DNA from: Thermogutta sp.
GTDB lineage: Bacteria > Planctomycetota > Planctomycetia > Pirellulales > Thermoguttaceae
Assembly: GCF_014359955.1 (NCBI RefSeq)
Contig: NZ_JACIYL010000008.1
Location: 1 to 20,678 of the forward strand
Direction of reading: 5' to 3'
DNA: 20,678 nt
Shown: in pieces, positions 14,265 to 20,678 of the stretch
How positions within the stretch are numbered: the first letter of the stretch is position 1
How the letters are laid out: every line of letters starts with the position of its first letter
Position numbers and translations under genes: made by a program
Notes under the pieces: model-generated
The model's input: the letters and a program-made list of their open reading frames with translations, nothing else
Told to the model about the DNA's origin: nothing
Databases searched by the model: none

Positions 14265-14735
14265 ATGGACGGCCTTGCACGCGTCGCGGGAATTTTGGAG
14301 AGAACAATCCACGTTGGCGGGAAGGACCTCACGCTGTCCACACCGACGTTGGGGGCCTGGGCGGCGCTCGAGTCGCAGCTTGTGCAGGAGACGAACGACG
14401 TGCTTGAGAAGGCGGTGGCGGTCGCAGCGAAATTGCCACCTGATCAGAGAGCTGTTTTTTGGGAGCAGGCCCATCGGGTCGCGTCGCAGCGGTGTGCGAT
14501 CACGCTCGATGACATCGCGAGGCTCCCGCCATTCGAGCAGGTCGTCATGCAGTGGTTCGTCTGTCTCCAGCGCCACCATGCGGCCGAGTTCCCGACCCTG
14601 CAAAGTGTCAGGGAGCTGCTCCTGCGTGAGTTCGGAGACGTTCCTATCGATGAACTCCAACACCAGATCGCGCAGATCGTCGAGGGCGGGTTAAAAAACT
14701 CGACTGGCCCGACGGAAGAGAGGCACCCAGCGTGA
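14265..14735 (+). CDS. Tail assembly chaperone, first frame (lambda gpG-like)
   Basis: 156 residues. ATG 14265 follows GGTGA. The protein begins with a beta-hairpin region (TIHVGGKDLTLSTPTLGAWAAL), the usual opening of siphophage tail chaperones, then is helical throughout (LEKAVAVAAKL, RAVFWEQAHRVASQR, PFEQVVMQWFVCLQRH). It lies between tail tube and tape measure genes, the position of gpG, and near its end carries the slippery A AAA AAC at 14693-14699. Most ribosomes would make this protein; a fraction would shift to the second frame. Chaperones of this type coat the tape measure protein while the tail tube assembles. Sequence similarity to gpG itself is not visible; position, size and frameshift support the call. 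Confidence 0.8.
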   Translation: MDGLARVAGILERTIHVGGKDLTLSTPTLGAWAALESQLVQETNDVLEKAVAVAAKLPPDQRAVFWEQAHRVASQRCAITLDDIARLPPFEQVVMQWFVCLQRHHAAEFPTLQSVRELLLREFGDVPIDELQHQIAQIVEGGLKNSTGPTEERHPA

Positions 14736-14917
14736 AGCGGATGAACTGGCCGGCCCTCTTCCGTTGGGCAGCCTATGAGTTCGGTTGGACTCCAGAACAG
14801 GTACTCCGGTTAACGGCCTACCAGTTGCGAATCTTACAAGGGGCGATCGGTCCCGATGAACATTACGTGACCCTCGACTACGGAGAATACGTCTCGCGAA
14901 GGGCATTACGGCGATGA
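14265..14917 (+). CDS. Tail assembly chaperone, -1 frameshift fusion (lambda gpGT-like)
   Basis: Zero-frame codons from 14265 reach AAC (14697-14699). After a -1 slip the next codon is CTC at 14699-14701, and the new frame is open to TGA at 14915-14917. The fusion would have about 217 residues: 145 from the first frame and 72 from the second. The second part contains MNWPALFRWAAYEFGWTP and VLRLTAYQLRIL, the 'dw..ll..a...gw.p.ei..lT..ql' pattern of the T-domain type of C-terminal chaperone. No independent start with a good ribosome binding site exists for this frame; GTG 14732 lies inside the stimulatory stem-loop. The fusion then ends as ATGA at the tape measure start, which strengthens the reading. 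Confidence 0.85.
14693..14769 (+). promoter_or_regulatory. Programmed -1 ribosomal frameshift signal
   Basis: The slippery heptamer is A AAA AAC (14693-14699), in the correct phase of the first chaperone frame. After a 7-base spacer comes a stem of 14 pairs with one G-U: 14707-14720 with 14756-14769 (GCCCGACGGAAGAG and CTCTTCCGTTGGGC). A three-pair inner extension across a bulged A is possible (14722-14724 with 14753-14755). The zero-frame stop (14733-14735) lies in the loop. Phase, spacing and stem all fit known signals. Confidence 0.9.
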
Positions 14918-16560
14918 GTGTTCTGGCCGAACAAGTAATCCTGTTCCGAGCTTCCGGGATCGATGCGGTAACTTCCGACATCGCCCGTGTCCGTTCGTCG
15001 CTAGACGAGACCGAATCAAAAACCCAGAAAACGTTCAAAAAAATTGGCTCCGCGATGCAGAGCGTCCTACAGGGGATGGGCATAAGCATCGGGATGGGGA
15101 TCGCTTCCTCGATCGGCTCGGCGATCAGGTCGGCGGTCGGTCTCGCTACGCAGATGGAAACCCTCTCCACGTCGTTCGAGGTCCTGCTTGGCAGCAGCAG
15201 CAAGGCCAAGCAGATGATGGAGGAAATCAACAAATTCGCGGCGGCGACTCCATTCGAACAGATGGAGCTCGCCGACGTCGCCAAGCAACTCCTCGCTTAT
15301 GGGACAGCCGCCGAGAACATCATCCCCACGATGCGGCAGCTTGGTGACATCGCCGCCCTCTCGGGTGCCAATCTCGGAGATCTGGCGGCGATTTACGGAA
15401 AAATCCAGCAGGGAGGCAGACTAACGACGGAGACGCTGGAGAGCTTCCAGTCGAGAGGGATCCCTATCACCCGCGAGCTCGCCAACGTGTTCGGCGTCGC
15501 CGAGAGCCAGGTCAGGGAACTCGTTTCGGAGGGCAAAGTCGGCTTCGCTGAAGTCCAGCAGGCCCTGAACCGCTTGACCGGAGAAGGTGGCCAGTTCGCC
15601 GGCGGTATGGAGCGGCTGAGCAAGACGACCGCCGGGTTATGGAGTACGGTCACCGGTAATTTCAAGACCGCCCTGGGCGAGATAGGCGGCATGCTCATCG
15701 CCGTGTTTAACGTCAAAGGGATTCTCGCCTGGGCCGGGGACACCTTGGCCCGAATCGGCGAGTGGGCGGCGGGTGTCAGGCAATGGATCAGCTTCGTCTA
15801 CGAGAACTGGGATATCGCCTGGGGGATTATCTACGAGCGGGTTAATTTGGCTTTGTCGAATGCGTGGGCGTATATCGAGGCGTTCGGCAATAACATCGGT
15901 ATATTGGTGCGGTGGCTGCTGGACAATTGGCGGGCGGTTTTCACGGACATCTACAACTTTACGACGACCACGGTCACGAACCTGTTCAACAACTTGACCC
16001 GGTTATGGAACGCCTTTTGGACGTTCATCAAAACGGGGCGGTGGGAATTCCGTTGGCGTCCTCTTACAGAAGGTTTCAAGTCGAGTATCAAACAGTGGCC
16101 GCAGTTTGTATCTGCCGCCGTGAAGGATTCAACACCAGAATTAGATCGCTTGACACGCTTGTGGAACGACAAGTGGCGTAAAGCGACCTCGCAAGTAGCT
16201 GAAGCGGGAAAGGAAGCGGCTGGGAAAGTGCCTGAAGAAGAATCTCCCGAAGTACCTGAAGCAGAACCTCTCGAAATACCTGAAGTAGCATCTCCCGAAA
16301 AAGTGGCTGCTCCAGTGGCTGCCGTAGCCGGAGTTGGCGGTGGTGCCGGTACAGGTGCAGTTGGGCAGGCTATGTCCGGGTTCTATGGTTTTGCCCAGCT
16401 CGCAAGTGAAATGCAGCGGCGTGCCCTTGACGAAATGCAGAAACGTCAGGTGGAGTTGGCCCAAAAAACAGCCGAAGCGGTTCAAAAGCTTGCGACAGCG
16501 GCGGAAGGCGGCGCACTGAAAGTCAAAGTGGATCAACCGATCGTAGCGACCTATGGCTAA
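14914..16560 (+). CDS. Tape measure protein
   Basis: 548 residues, short for the family, from ATG 14914 (ATGA overlap). Tape measure proteins fill the tail tube, set its length and are ejected first. The N-terminal part (about 50-260) is the known tape-measure domain: METLSTSFEVLLGSSSKAKQM, FAAATPFEQMELADVAKQLLAYG, QLGDIAALSGANLGDLAAIYGKIQQGGRL and SFQSRGIPITRELA. A Gly-rich hydrophobic stretch (GMGISIGMGIASSIGSAI) lies at about 50-68. The middle is Trp-rich and helical. A Pro/Glu repeat (about 440-463) and an Ala/Gly stretch precede a C-terminal coiled coil (ALDEMQKRQVELAQKTAEAV). If the usual 1.5 angstrom per residue holds, the tail would be about 80 nm. Overlap with the next gene is eight bases. 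Confidence 0.93.
   Translation: MSVLAEQVILFRASGIDAVTSDIARVRSSLDETESKTQKTFKKIGSAMQSVLQGMGISIGMGIASSIGSAIRSAVGLATQMETLSTSFEVLLGSSSKAKQMMEEINKFAAATPFEQMELADVAKQLLAYGTAAENIIPTMRQLGDIAALSGANLGDLAAIYGKIQQGGRLTTETLESFQSRGIPITRELANVFGVAESQVRELVSEGKVGFAEVQQALNRLTGEGGQFAGGMERLSKTTAGLWSTVTGNFKTALGEIGGMLIAVFNVKGILAWAGDTLARIGEWAAGVRQWISFVYENWDIAWGIIYERVNLALSNAWAYIEAFGNNIGILVRWLLDNWRAVFTDIYNFTTTTVTNLFNNLTRLWNAFWTFIKTGRWEFRWRPLTEGFKSSIKQWPQFVSAAVKDSTPELDRLTRLWNDKWRKATSQVAEAGKEAAGKVPEEESPEVPEAEPLEIPEVASPEKVAAPVAAVAGVGGGAGTGAVGQAMSGFYGFAQLASEMQRRALDEMQKRQVELAQKTAEAVQKLATAAEGGALKVKVDQPIVATYG
16231..16302 (+). repeat. Three tandem 24-bp units in the tape measure gene
   Basis: Units at 16231-16254, 16255-16278 and 16279-16302 all begin CCTGAAG and contain a CTC-CGAA core (TCTCCCGAA or CCTCTCGAA). 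They encode PEEESPEV, PEAEPLEI and PEVASPEK. The period (24 bases, eight codons) keeps the frame, so unit changes would alter protein length. Confidence 0.85.
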
Positions 16561-17389
16561 CACGTTGTTCGGCTACGTCGAGGTGTCGGGTTCGAATACC
16601 GTCAGTTATGACGCGACTTCGATCGCTCGCATCGACCGTGTCTTCGTCGGCCCCGCCGCGACCTGGCATCTTTTTGTCCGTTACATAGCCAACCGCCCTC
16701 ATCCTGTGGCGAGGTGGGCATACCCCATAGCACTCCAGATTTCGCCGCTGCTCGGGGAGGCTACTAAATCAATCACTCCCCGAGACCCCGGGCGTAGCGT
16801 CATTGGTTATGACGCGGCCAGGATTCAGGTGACCTATGGTGTCAATGGTCAAGCGATTGCTATTTGGCCTCAGGGGATTGATCTTCCACCGCGGCGCCCC
16901 GGCACGTGGCTCGAGCTGAAACTCGAAAGCGGTGGTGAGTTTATGTTCGTCGAAGGAGCGGCAAAGTGGGCGGATAACCCCAACGGTTATCCCGACGAGC
17001 CTGTTCCCGGTCCGACATCAGCAGCCGCCAGGTACTACGTGCCGCAGCAAAAAATCACGGTCGTTTGGCATAATGTCCTGATCCTGCGGGCCAAGGAACT
17101 CGACAAGATGGTTGGAAAAGTGAACAGCCATCCGTTCCTCGGCAAGCCCCCGGAGACGCTCCTTTTTGAGAGCTACAACTTGGCTATGGAGAACACCCTT
17201 GACCTCGACTTCCCTGTCCGCTGGGCGGTGACTTGCAACTTTATCTATCGCGGCATCGTCGTCGGCGGACACGTGTACGGTTGGAATCACGAGCTCAGGC
17301 ACGATGGCTGGAAGGAGGTCATCGTCGAGACAGGAAGCGGTCCTGGAAAACGCTACGAGCCGACGAGTTTCAAGTGGATGTTCATGTGA
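16553..17389 (+). CDS. Distal tail / baseplate-type protein (probable)
   Basis: 278 residues, starting at ATG 16553 inside the end of the tape measure gene. It is mainly beta: FGYVEVSGSNTVSYDATSIA, TWHLFVRYIAN, ARIQVTYGVNGQAIAIWP and a C-terminal WEWV-like series including DFPVRWAVTCNFIYRGIVVGG and YGWNHELRHDGWKEV. The gene directly after the tape measure usually encodes the distal tail protein (Dit) or an analogue. The length agrees with a Dit of about 250-300 residues, and the aromatic C-terminal strands suit a tail-tip protein. I cannot see a diagnostic Dit motif. The middle PDEPVPGPTSAAARYYVPQQ contains a flexible Pro-rich loop. Confidence 0.6.
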   Translation: MANTLFGYVEVSGSNTVSYDATSIARIDRVFVGPAATWHLFVRYIANRPHPVARWAYPIALQISPLLGEATKSITPRDPGRSVIGYDAARIQVTYGVNGQAIAIWPQGIDLPPRRPGTWLELKLESGGEFMFVEGAAKWADNPNGYPDEPVPGPTSAAARYYVPQQKITVVWHNVLILRAKELDKMVGKVNSHPFLGKPPETLLFESYNLAMENTLDLDFPVRWAVTCNFIYRGIVVGGHVYGWNHELRHDGWKEVIVETGSGPGKRYEPTSFKWMFM

Positions 17390-17397
17390 GGTGAACG

Positions 17398-17754
17398 ATG
17401 ATCACGATTGACCTGGCGTTTCGACACGACGACGCAGAAAAGTTTCGCGCCGACTTCACCGACACGGTTGACGTCACTCGCACGGGAAGCAAAGTGATGG
17501 CCGTCTCAAAGACGGTCGGAACGACGGTGGTCACGATACCGCTGAGTGATCTCGCGTCCCCTGGATACGCCTTCGTCAAAAACGTCGGCGCGTCGGGGAC
17601 CATCGACTTCGGATTCAATGATGGCACGCAACGGTCGCTCATGTCGCTGCAACCCGGCCAATTCGGCGTCTTTCCTGTAAAACCGGGCCTGACGCTCGGC
17701 GCTGTGGCAACCCAGGCTGGTTGCGAACTGTTTGTGCTTATATACGAGGCATAA
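17398..17754 (+). CDS. Small beta-rich tail protein
   Basis: 118 residues. ATG 17398 follows AGGTGA. The sequence is almost wholly beta: KVMAVSKTVGTTVVTIPL, GYAFVKNVGASGTIDFGF, SLMSLQPGQFGVFPVKPGLTL and CELFVLIYEA. The 'GyvfvkN......idfG.......l.l.pGe.....l.pg..l' pattern is a common beta-sandwich layout in phage tail-tip and fibre-attachment proteins. There is no enzyme motif. It lies between the distal tail protein and the fibre-type genes and may be an adaptor or a small decoration protein of the tail tip. Confidence 0.6.
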   Translation: MITIDLAFRHDDAEKFRADFTDTVDVTRTGSKVMAVSKTVGTTVVTIPLSDLASPGYAFVKNVGASGTIDFGFNDGTQRSLMSLQPGQFGVFPVKPGLTLGAVATQAGCELFVLIYEA

Positions 17755-17760
17755 TCACCG

Positions 17761-19023
17761 ATGCCGAAACCGAGCCCTCGCAAAGGCAAACCGATCACCG
17801 CAAGCGACATCCAGTATCTTGCGGATGCCGCAGCAAAGGGGACTCGCGCTGACGGGGACAGCATAGAGACATCCGCAGGAACACTCGTCGCACGCAGGCC
17901 GGAGACCTACGTTGCACTTGTGGAGTTTGTCGAGACGAAGTGGGTCGCGCGCACTGTCGGAACGCAACTGTTCCTGTACGCGCCAGCGAAGTTGATCGGG
18001 TTTTCGCATGCGGGCGGCTGGGCCGTTCCAAGATATGAGGGAGCGATCGTCGGGGTTTGGCGGCCATGGCCGGCGTCTGTCCCCAACGGCAGCGAAATCC
18101 CGATTGGAGTGAAACGGGCTCACGCATGGTATGACCCCGCCTCATCGCGATGGATCGTCATCGACGCGTATGAGAACTTTATCGAGTGCGTTCTAGACCA
18201 AAACCTCTACGGTTGTAGTACCGCATCGGCGACGACCCGGGACGGAGACACGATGGACGTCACCGACGACTTCGGCGTCGTGACGGCATGGCGGTGGTCA
18301 CTCCAGGACGATCGCGGCTATTACGCCCCGGCTGGCACCGTCGTCCTGTGCCGCTGGATGGCGGATAGGCAGCATTGGAGCGTGTTCTTTCTCAAGCACT
18401 GCCTCGAAGGCAGCAGTATGAGCGATAGCCAGCCGCCATCATCGTCGGGTCCGCCGTCGCAATCATCAGAAAGCCTTCCGTCGCAGTCATCGTCCGCCCC
18501 GAGCGAATCGAGTGCGCCGAGTCAATCAAGCGCTCCGTCCGAGAGCAGCCAGCCGAGCGAAAGCAGCGCACCACCGTCGGAAAGCCAACCGTCGTGGTCG
18601 GGTTCGGACAAATCGTCCGCCATCGTGCCAGCTTCCTGGTCGCCCACGGGCTACGTGGCCCTCTTCATTCACGAGATGCCGGAGGTGCGGTTCGATGACG
18701 TCATGATTGTGCAGGTGCCGCAGGAAGATCACGAGATAGCCATCGACCCGCGGTTCGTCGAGGTGTGCGAACGCGGAACGATCGAAGTGTGCGGCATCGC
18801 GTGCGATAAGCCAATTGCTGTCGGTGCACGTGCCGTGACAGACCGCGTTCGCCTGCGGTTCGCTGAGCAGGACCCGGAGCACGCCGTGCGGCTGGTAATT
18901 CGGCTAACGGGAATTCGTCGCGGCTTCGCGGGCAAGCGGTTCCCGCGGAGGACGCGCGAACAGTTCCTCGCTAACGAAGCGTTTATCAACTCCGCATATC
19001 CCAGCGATCCGAGGGCAGAATGA
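17761..19023 (+). CDS. Two-domain tail protein joined by a Ser-rich linker
   Basis: 420 residues from ATG 17761 (weak ribosome binding site). Residues about 1-220 form a mixed, beta-rich domain (ETYVALVEFVETKWVARTV, GAIVGVWRPWP, TAWRWSLQDDRGYYAP) with AYDPASSRWIVIDAYE-like strands. Residues 221-283 are a Ser/Pro/Gln/Glu-rich disordered linker built of short units such as SAPSESS and SQSS. Residues about 290-400 form a second beta-rich domain (GYVALFIHEMPEVRFDDVMIVQV, VRLRFAEQDPEHAVRLVIRL). The end is basic. The layout (domain, Ser-rich linker, domain) suggests a tail-tip or fibre-base protein; the domains have no family I can name. An in-frame ATG at 18418, with AAGG at 18407-18410, begins the linker and might allow a shorter product. 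Confidence 0.6.
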   Translation: MPKPSPRKGKPITASDIQYLADAAAKGTRADGDSIETSAGTLVARRPETYVALVEFVETKWVARTVGTQLFLYAPAKLIGFSHAGGWAVPRYEGAIVGVWRPWPASVPNGSEIPIGVKRAHAWYDPASSRWIVIDAYENFIECVLDQNLYGCSTASATTRDGDTMDVTDDFGVVTAWRWSLQDDRGYYAPAGTVVLCRWMADRQHWSVFFLKHCLEGSSMSDSQPPSSSGPPSQSSESLPSQSSSAPSESSAPSQSSAPSESSQPSESSAPPSESQPSWSGSDKSSAIVPASWSPTGYVALFIHEMPEVRFDDVMIVQVPQEDHEIAIDPRFVEVCERGTIEVCGIACDKPIAVGARAVTDRVRLRFAEQDPEHAVRLVIRLTGIRRGFAGKRFPRRTREQFLANEAFINSAYPSDPRAE

Positions 19024-20198
19024 GCTGGGGATCCGCGAAAAGTTGGTCTTCCGTAAGTGAAAGCATGGCAAGCTCGGCGAGCTTGTCCGAGAGCCTCTCT
19101 GACTCGCTGAGTGGATCGCCTTCCGTCAGCCTTTCGGAGTCGCTGTCGGTCAGCGTTTCAGGGTCCGTGAGCGGTTCGCTAAGTGCGTCAGCCAGTCCCT
19201 CTGGGTCTGCGAGCGGCTCTCCATCAGCCAGCCTGTCCGCGTCACAAAGTGGTTCGCTGTCCGAAAGCGGGTCGCCCTCGGCCAGTCTGTCGGGAAGTCC
19301 TTCGGCTTCACCGAGCGGGTTGCTATCCGCCAGTCTTTCAGGGTCGCTGTCCGCCAGTGTGTCGGGTTCCGTTAGTGGCTCTCCAAGTGTTTCAGGGAGC
19401 GGATCAGCTTCCGTCAGCCCGTCGGGATCATCCAGTGGTTCGCCATCGGCATCCGCAAGCCTGTCAGCAAGCGGTTCAGTGAGCAGTTCTCCGAGTGTAT
19501 CGGGCAGTGGTTCGGTCAGTCCTTCGCCAGGCAGTTCGGTCAGTGGATTGTCCAGCAGCTCGGCCAGTGCCACAAGCTCCTCTCCGAGTGGCTCGGTTAG
19601 CCAGGGTTCTGCATCGGCGTCCGGATCCGGGTCGGCTCCACCGCCGCCACCACCGCCGAGTTCTGGAAGCGCCATCAGCTCCACTAGCTCCGCGTCGTTC
19701 AGTTCCTCGGCGTCCAGCGCTAGTACGACAAGCGGCTCCAGTTCCAGCACGTCCGCCAGTGCCAGCAGCGGTACCCTGCCGAGTACATCTGCATCCTCAT
19801 CATCTTCGTCATCCTCATCATCGTCGAGTGCAGGTTATTGCGTGCCTGCAAATCAAATCACCACCAATGAATCGTGGTGGTACTACCTGGGACAAACGTA
19901 CTACCGATACGATGTCAGCCACACTTTGACAAAGTCGCAATCGTCTCCCAGCTACTACAAATTCACCTGGTCTGGCCCCTACAGCCAGCAGGCCTGGGTT
20001 GAGTTGGATCTCTCCACGGGCAAGATGCGATGTTACTTTTACATCAAGCGATATGGAGACAATGTCTATATCGAGGCTCTTTCAGTCTGGAAACCGTTCA
20101 CTTATTACGGGCAATTCGGGGCATCCTTTAATGAATGGGAGATTCTCACGAACGCAAATGAAGCGCTTGTGACCGTGAGCATCCCATGTCAAGTTTAG
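19020..20198 (+). CDS. Ser-rich repeat stalk with C-terminal tip domain (fibre / adhesin-like)
   Basis: 392 residues from ATG 19020 (ATGA overlap). Residues about 5-205 consist of S-x repeats (SGS, SAS, SVS, SLS, SPS), so about half of the residues are Ser. A run of seven Pro (19638-19658) and a 12-Ser run (19794-19829) follow. From Tyr at 19836 comes a folded domain of about 120 residues rich in Tyr and Trp (ESWWYYLGQTYYRYDVS, WVELDLSTGKMRCYFYIKRY, SVWKPFTYYGQFGASFNEWE) with two Cys near its ends. The layout recalls surface adhesins of the Ser-rich repeat type: stalk plus binding tip. As the gene closes the tail module, it is a candidate fibre with a receptor-binding tip. The stalk may be glycosylated, given the glycosyltransferase two genes downstream. 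Receptor and function are inferred. Confidence 0.75.
   Translation: MSWGSAKSWSSVSESMASSASLSESLSDSLSGSPSVSLSESLSVSVSGSVSGSLSASASPSGSASGSPSASLSASQSGSLSESGSPSASLSGSPSASPSGLLSASLSGSLSASVSGSVSGSPSVSGSGSASVSPSGSSSGSPSASASLSASGSVSSSPSVSGSGSVSPSPGSSVSGLSSSSASATSSSPSGSVSQGSASASGSGSAPPPPPPPSSGSAISSTSSASFSSSASSASTTSGSSSSTSASASSGTLPSTSASSSSSSSSSSSSAGYCVPANQITTNESWWYYLGQTYYRYDVSHTLTKSQSSPSYYKFTWSGPYSQQAWVELDLSTGKMRCYFYIKRYGDNVYIEALSVWKPFTYYGQFGASFNEWEILTNANEALVTVSIPCQV
19041..19637 (+). repeat. Degenerate Ser-x codon repeat region
   Basis: The DNA is a series of degenerate units alternating Ser codons with Gly, Ala, Pro, Val or Leu codons. TCG, TCA, TCC, TCT, AGT and AGC are all used. Exact direct repeats are short, so the amino-acid pattern is more conserved than the bases. 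The opposite strand is open for long stretches only because of this composition. Confidence 0.75.
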
Positions 20199-20208
20199 GA
20201 GCACAGAT

Positions 20209-20544
20209 ATGGCCCAGTGGCTCGATGCTCAAACTCTTGAACAGTGCAAACAACAAATACGTGGTGGTCTCACCGCACGCTCCGCACTTATGCGTGAAAT
20301 TGCTGACGCACTGGTGCAAGATCAGTTGTCGATTGTTCCGGCCGTGGCAGACATCATAACGAACCGGGAACGTGGCGGAGATGAGTGCGATTTGATTGCA
20401 ACACTCCGGGATCGCCTGCGAGACAACGCTCCGCGTCTGCGATTCGATCCAGAAAAGGCCGAATTGATTATTGCCATACAGATGAGGATTGTTCCACGTT
20501 TACTGAGGACGCTTGACGCCTTGCTTGCTGGAAAGGGCCTATGA
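20209..20544 (+). CDS. Small helical protein of unknown function
   Basis: 111 residues. ATG 20209 follows AGGAG at 20197-20201 (7-base spacer). It is mainly helical and evenly charged: [28 protein letters not shown], then [11 protein letters not shown], then [15 protein letters not shown], and [24 protein letters not shown]. It has no signal peptide, long hydrophobic span or motif that I recognise. Its end overlaps the next gene as ATGA (20541), coupling it to the glycosyltransferase. It could be a fibre chaperone or a partner of the glycosyltransferase, but this is only positional inference. Confidence 0.55.
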   Translation: MAQWLDAQTLEQCKQQIRGGLTARSALMREIADALVQDQLSIVPAVADIITNRERGGDECDLIATLRDRLRDNAPRLRFDPEKAELIIAIQMRIVPRLLRTLDALLAGKGL

Positions 20545-20678
20545 GTCAGATAGATCTGAAAGATTTCGTTGACCGCGTCTACGTCATCAACCTGAAGCGG
20601 CGCCCAGATCGCTTGCGGGCCTTCTTTCAGCGGCTCCAGAAATATGGCTGGCCGTTCAAAGAGCCAATCGTCTATCCA
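20541..20678 (+). CDS. Glycosyltransferase, family-25 type (3' end outside window)
   Basis: Only the first 46 residues are visible, starting at ATG 20541 in an ATGA overlap with the previous stop. The segment [21 protein letters not shown] is the classic opening of family-25 (LPS-type) glycosyltransferases: 'i..iyVINL..r.dR...f...l'. These enzymes transfer sugars from nucleotide sugars to glycans or proteins. The open frame runs to the window end, so the protein is unfinished. It follows a Ser-rich stalk protein and a small helical protein and may modify the stalk or the host surface. With only a short stretch visible the family call is good but not certain, and the catalytic part is not in the window. 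Confidence 0.75.
   Translation, partial: MSQIDLKDFVDRVYVINLKRRPDRLRAFFQRLQKYGWPFKEPIVYP

Noticed and set aside
14732..14917. Independent gene starting at GTG 14732
   Set aside because: The start lies inside the frameshift stem-loop with no good ribosome binding site; the frame is better explained as the second part of the chaperone fusion.
18986..19750. Long open frame of 254 codons on the - strand opposite the Ser-rich gene
   Set aside because: Its Leu/Asp/Glu/Pro-rich product is the mirror of the S-x codon repeat; the + strand has the ATGA coupling, a stalk/tip layout and a folded C-terminal domain.
1..20678. CRISPR arrays, tRNA or rRNA genes, insertion sequences, integrase and attachment sites
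   Set aside because: I looked on both strands and saw no spaced direct repeats, cloverleaf pattern, transposase or recombinase motif; the only repeats are inside coding regions.

Overview
The window is about 20.7 kb of a tailed-phage genome or prophage. It is gene-dense, and every gene I can support is on the + strand. It runs from the end of a replication module, through packaging, head, connector and tail genes, to fibre genes, and it is cut at both ends. The order (small and large terminase, portal, MuF protein, prohead protease/scaffold, decoration protein, major capsid, connector proteins, tail tube, tail chaperone pair with a frameshift, tape measure, distal tail genes, fibres) is that of a long, non-contractile-tailed phage (siphovirus type). 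I see no sheath gene. No integrase, repressor, tRNA or attachment site is visible, so lytic phage and prophage cannot be told apart. The host is probably a GC-rich Gram-negative bacterium. The general look of several proteins (Pro-rich exported protein with a Cys-containing tail, papain-like protease, beta-rich distal tail proteins) suggests a planctomycete, but that is an impression, not proof.

Region 1 (1-1826): the C-terminal part of a phage replication protein, a likely helicase-loader-type protein, a small zinc-ribbon protein and a RusA Holliday-junction resolvase. Region 2 (1916-4713): small terminase, large terminase with ATPase and nuclease motifs, and portal. Region 3 (4706-7449): a 718-residue MuF head-morphogenesis protein whose C-terminus carries an HExxH metallopeptidase domain in DNA of lower GC content, followed by two small unknown genes, the first coupled to it. 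Region 4 (7450-7616): the longest non-coding stretch (about 167 bases), holding a near-consensus sigma70-type promoter and, about 50 bases beyond it, a strong intrinsic terminator. Together they would make an RNA of about 105 nt, or a leader that gates the head genes.

Region 5 (7617-10805): protease fused to scaffold, decoration protein and major capsid. Region 6 (10833-12858): an unusual block with a small amphipathic protein, an exported Pro-rich protein, a papain-like cysteine protease and a small holin-like membrane protein. It reads as a candidate lysis or envelope-attack cassette. Region 7 (12855-16560): connector and tail genes, including a textbook -1 frameshift signal (slippery A AAA AAC, 7-nt spacer, 14-bp stem) joining the two tail-chaperone frames, then the tape measure. 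Region 8 (16553-20678): distal tail proteins, two proteins with Ser-rich stretches (one a very long Ser-x repeat stalk with a C-terminal tip domain), a small helical protein and the start of a family-25-type glycosyltransferase that could glycosylate the Ser-rich stalk.

Many genes are joined by 4-base ATGA or GTGA overlaps, which points to co-transcription and translational coupling throughout.
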